In this document: positions 11,806-13,830 of the stretch, piece after piece
How the letters are laid out: every line of letters starts with the position of its first letter
Numbering within the stretch: the first letter of the stretch is position 1
The notes under the pieces: model-generated
Told to the model about the DNA's origin: nothing
What the model saw: the letters and a program-made list of their open reading frames with translations, nothing else
Database searches by the model: none
Program-made: the position numbers and the translations under genes
Assembly (NCBI GenBank): GCA_938009335.1
Contig: CALLHT010000244.1
Span: 1-13,830 of the forward strand
Reading direction: 5' to 3'
Length of the DNA stretch: 13,830 bases
Origin: an uncultured Rhizobiaceae group bacterium
GTDB taxonomy: Bacteria > Pseudomonadota > Alphaproteobacteria > Rhizobiales > Rhizobiaceae

Positions 11806-13566
11806 TCAGCGCATTTCTTCGGGGGCATCTGCCCCGACGATTGCCAGCCCCGATGCAATTATCGAAGCCATACTGCGCAACATAGCCAGTCTAGACAATG
11901 TCAATTGTGCATTTTCGTGGTTAATAAACCGTAATTCTGGCTTTTCTTTGCCTTTTGTCCAATGTCCGTGCAGTTCTGAGGCCAATTCATAGAGATAAAA
12001 CGCCAATCGATGCGGCTCGTCGGCTTTCGCTGCCTGCTCAATGATTCGCGGGAATTCAGCCGTTTTTTTGATCAAACCGAGTTCGCCTTCATCAGTCAAA
12101 AGGCCCAAATCTGCATTTGCAAGCCCATCTGCCGATACATCCAAGTCAGGCAGTTCTTCTGCAACGCGGCGGAATGTTGACGCAATTCGTGCATGTGCGT
12201 ACTGCACGTAGAATACCGGATTGTCCTTGGATTGCTCTGTAACCTTGGCAAAATCGAAATCCAACGGCGCTTCAGGCTTGCGATAGAGCATCATGAAGCG
12301 GACCGCGTCTCGACCCACTTCATCCACAACATCGCGCAAGGTTACAAAGTTGCCACTGCGCTTGCCCATGGCCACAGGTTGACCATCGCGCAAAAGCTTC
12401 ACCAACTGGCAAAACAGCACATCAAGGGTTGCGTTATCGCCTGCTACAGCGCTCGCCACTGCCTTGAGGCGCTTGGCGTAGCCTGAGTGATCGGCTCCAA
12501 GCACAAACACCATACGTTTAAACTCTCGCGCATATTTGTCCGCAAAGTAGGCAACGTCTGCAGCAAAATAGGTGTAGTCACCATTGGATTTCTTCAAAGC
12601 GCGATCTGTATCGTCACCGAAGTCTGACGCGCGGAAAAGCGTTTGTTCACGATCTTCCCAGTCCTCCGGCGTTTCACCTTTCGGTGGGGGAAGTTTGCCT
12701 TCATAAACAAGGCCCTGCTCTCTTAACCCATCCAGCATCTCATCAATCTTTGATTGATTGCCTTCTTGAGCATGTAGACTACGCTCTGAAAAGAACACAT
12801 CATGATGGATGTTAAGCGCCGCCAAATCTTCGCGGATCATGTCCATCATGGCATCGATTGCGAAGTCTTTTAGAAGGTCGGTCCGCTCCACCTCATCCAT
12901 GGAGACCAATGCATCGCCATGGCGTTCTACAAGCTTCTTTGCCGGTAGCACAAGATAATCGCCGGGATACATGCCTTCCGGCACCGCCCCAACATCTTCG
13001 CCTAATGCTTCTCGGTACCGATGAAATAGCGATCCGGCCAGAACGTTGATCTGCCCCCCCGCATCATTCACGTAATATTCCTTGGTGACGTCAAAACCCG
13101 CAAATTCCAGCAAATTAGCAAGCGCATCTCCCACAACCGCGCCACGGCAATGGCCTACATGCATGGGGCCGGTCGGGTTTGCAGACACATATTCGACATT
13201 GACCTTTTCGCCGTCTGACACCAGGCCGCGACCATAGTCGCCGCCTTGAGCAAGCATTGCTGCCAGTTGATCCAACCAAAACACATTGGAAAGCTTCAGA
13301 TTGATAAACCCGGGGCCTGCGATATTTGCTTCTTCAACGGCATCTAACGCGCCAAGCGCATCAACAATTTGCTGAGCGATTTCACGTGGATTTTTGCGCG
13401 CTGGCTTTGCCAAAACCATGGCCGCATTCGTTGCCACATCACCATGTGAAGGATCACGCGGCGGCTCAGCCGATATTTTCGGCAACAAACTCAAAGCTTC
13501 TTCTGGAAGATCAATGTCTTCCGCAGCCTTCTTAATCTCTTGCTCAAAGTATTGAAATAGGTTCAT
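11806..13566 (-). CDS. argS: Arginyl-tRNA synthetase
   Basis: The 586-residue class I enzyme charges tRNA-Arg with arginine in the cytoplasm. Residues 1-110 are the N-terminal Add1-like domain for the tRNA D-loop, including HGDVATNAAMVLAK (41-54) and NIAGPGFINLKL (81-92). The catalytic domain has SANPTGPMHVGHCRGA (128-143) with the HIGH-type motif HVGH (136-139), and MGKRSGNFVTL (400-410) in the place of KMSKS, a normal variation in ArgRS enzymes. The C-terminal helical anticodon domain (about 450-586) includes VQYAHARI and a terminal Met/Arg helix. The length fits bacterial enzymes. ATG at 13566 gives the usual short N-terminus. It begins 39 bases after dgt and precedes the SPOR gene by 62 bases. 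Confidence 0.98.
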   Translation of the reverse strand: MNLFQYFEQEIKKAAEDIDLPEEALSLLPKISAEPPRDPSHGDVATNAAMVLAKPARKNPREIAQQIVDALGALDAVEEANIAGPGFINLKLSNVFWLDQLAAMLAQGGDYGRGLVSDGEKVNVEYVSANPTGPMHVGHCRGAVVGDALANLLEFAGFDVTKEYYVNDAGGQINVLAGSLFHRYREALGEDVGAVPEGMYPGDYLVLPAKKLVERHGDALVSMDEVERTDLLKDFAIDAMMDMIREDLAALNIHHDVFFSERSLHAQEGNQSKIDEMLDGLREQGLVYEGKLPPPKGETPEDWEDREQTLFRASDFGDDTDRALKKSNGDYTYFAADVAYFADKYAREFKRMVFVLGADHSGYAKRLKAVASAVAGDNATLDVLFCQLVKLLRDGQPVAMGKRSGNFVTLRDVVDEVGRDAVRFMMLYRKPEAPLDFDFAKVTEQSKDNPVFYVQYAHARIASTFRRVAEELPDLDVSADGLANADLGLLTDEGELGLIKKTAEFPRIIEQAAKADEPHRLAFYLYELASELHGHWTKGKEKPELRFINHENAQLTLSRLAMLRSMASIIASGLAIVGADAPEEMR

Positions 13567-13605
13567 TGTACCGCAATTTCCGGGAGGATTATGTCCTCGC
13601 CCTGA

Positions 13606-13830
13606 CTATCTTAATTCGGGAGTAGCGTCAAACAAACGCTTATGTTGGTTGATGGCATAATCATCCGTCATGCTGGCTATGAAATCAGCAATCACACGAC
13701 GAACGGATTTGGCAGGCTTATCGGCTATCCACTGTGTTAGACTTTCCGGGCGTGAACTTACATCGCGAGTGTAAATATTGAATAAATCGCGCATGATCTG
13801 CTCAGCGCCCTTGCGCATCACCATCACCTC
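13606..13830 (-). CDS. dgt: Probable dGTP triphosphohydrolase, C-terminal end only
   Basis: The frame is open to the right edge, so only the last 74 residues are present and the HD-type metal site is outside the window. The visible part reads as the helical end of deoxyguanosinetriphosphate triphosphohydrolases: a helix with IMRDLFNIYTRD, a RRVIADFIASMTDDYA segment and a terminal HKRLFD. Such enzymes convert dGTP to deoxyguanosine and triphosphate and control nucleotide pools. The identification rests on this C-terminal pattern and on the dgt-argS adjacency I know from related bacteria. Internal GTG and ATG codons near the edge are not starts. Confidence 0.75.
   Translation of the reverse strand, partial: EVMVMRKGAEQIMRDLFNIYTRDVSSRPESLTQWIADKPAKSVRRVIADFIASMTDDYAINQHKRLFDATPELR

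Overview
The window reads as a chromosomal core-gene segment from an alphaproteobacterium, most likely of the order Hyphomicrobiales (Rhizobiales), with roughly balanced base composition (judged by eye, not counted). The evidence is the gene order dgt, argS, SPOR gene, nagZ, scpA, scpB, (ABC ATPase), tatA, tatB, tatC, serS, surE, pcm, LysM lipoprotein. As far as I recall, this block is typical of that order. The protein features (a separate TatB, a ScpA/ScpB pair, a large SPOR protein with an acidic cytoplasmic half) fit the same assignment. The genus cannot be decided from this sequence.

Every gene is on the minus strand, so transcription runs from high to low coordinates. At the right edge is the 3' end of a probable dGTPase gene (dgt), then argS and a large SPOR-domain membrane protein. 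That unit ends at a convincing intrinsic terminator (9426-9452). A new unit begins at nagZ, whose best promoter overlaps the terminator's T-tract and would start transcription at or next to the nagZ ATG (a predicted leaderless mRNA). It continues tightly through scpA (TTGA overlap) and scpB (2-base gap). An ATPase of the ABC importer type without partner genes follows. A 136-base gap then holds a candidate promoter and leader hairpin before tatA-tatB-tatC. After these come serS, surE and pcm, with short gaps and Shine-Dalgarno (SD) sites in or just after the preceding gene, and then a LysM lipoprotein gene cut by the left edge.

Much of the content serves cell-envelope growth and division: a septal-type SPOR protein, muropeptide recycling (NagZ), chromosome segregation (ScpAB), folded-protein export (TatABC), and a LysM lipoprotein of NlpD/DipM type. 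Translation (ArgS, SerS) and repair or stress functions (Dgt, SurE, Pcm) are interleaved. I saw no mobile element, tRNA, rRNA, CRISPR array, phage or defence gene, and no gene-free stretch longer than 136 bases.

I found no unknown multi-gene system. The points worth a second look are the predicted leaderless nagZ transcript, the inverted repeat abutting the SPOR gene SD, a repeated helix motif in the SPOR protein, a histone-H1-like TatB tail, a hairpin between tatA and tatB, the lone ABC ATPase, divergent Pcm motifs, and the surE-pcm-LysM-lipoprotein order shared with enterobacteria.
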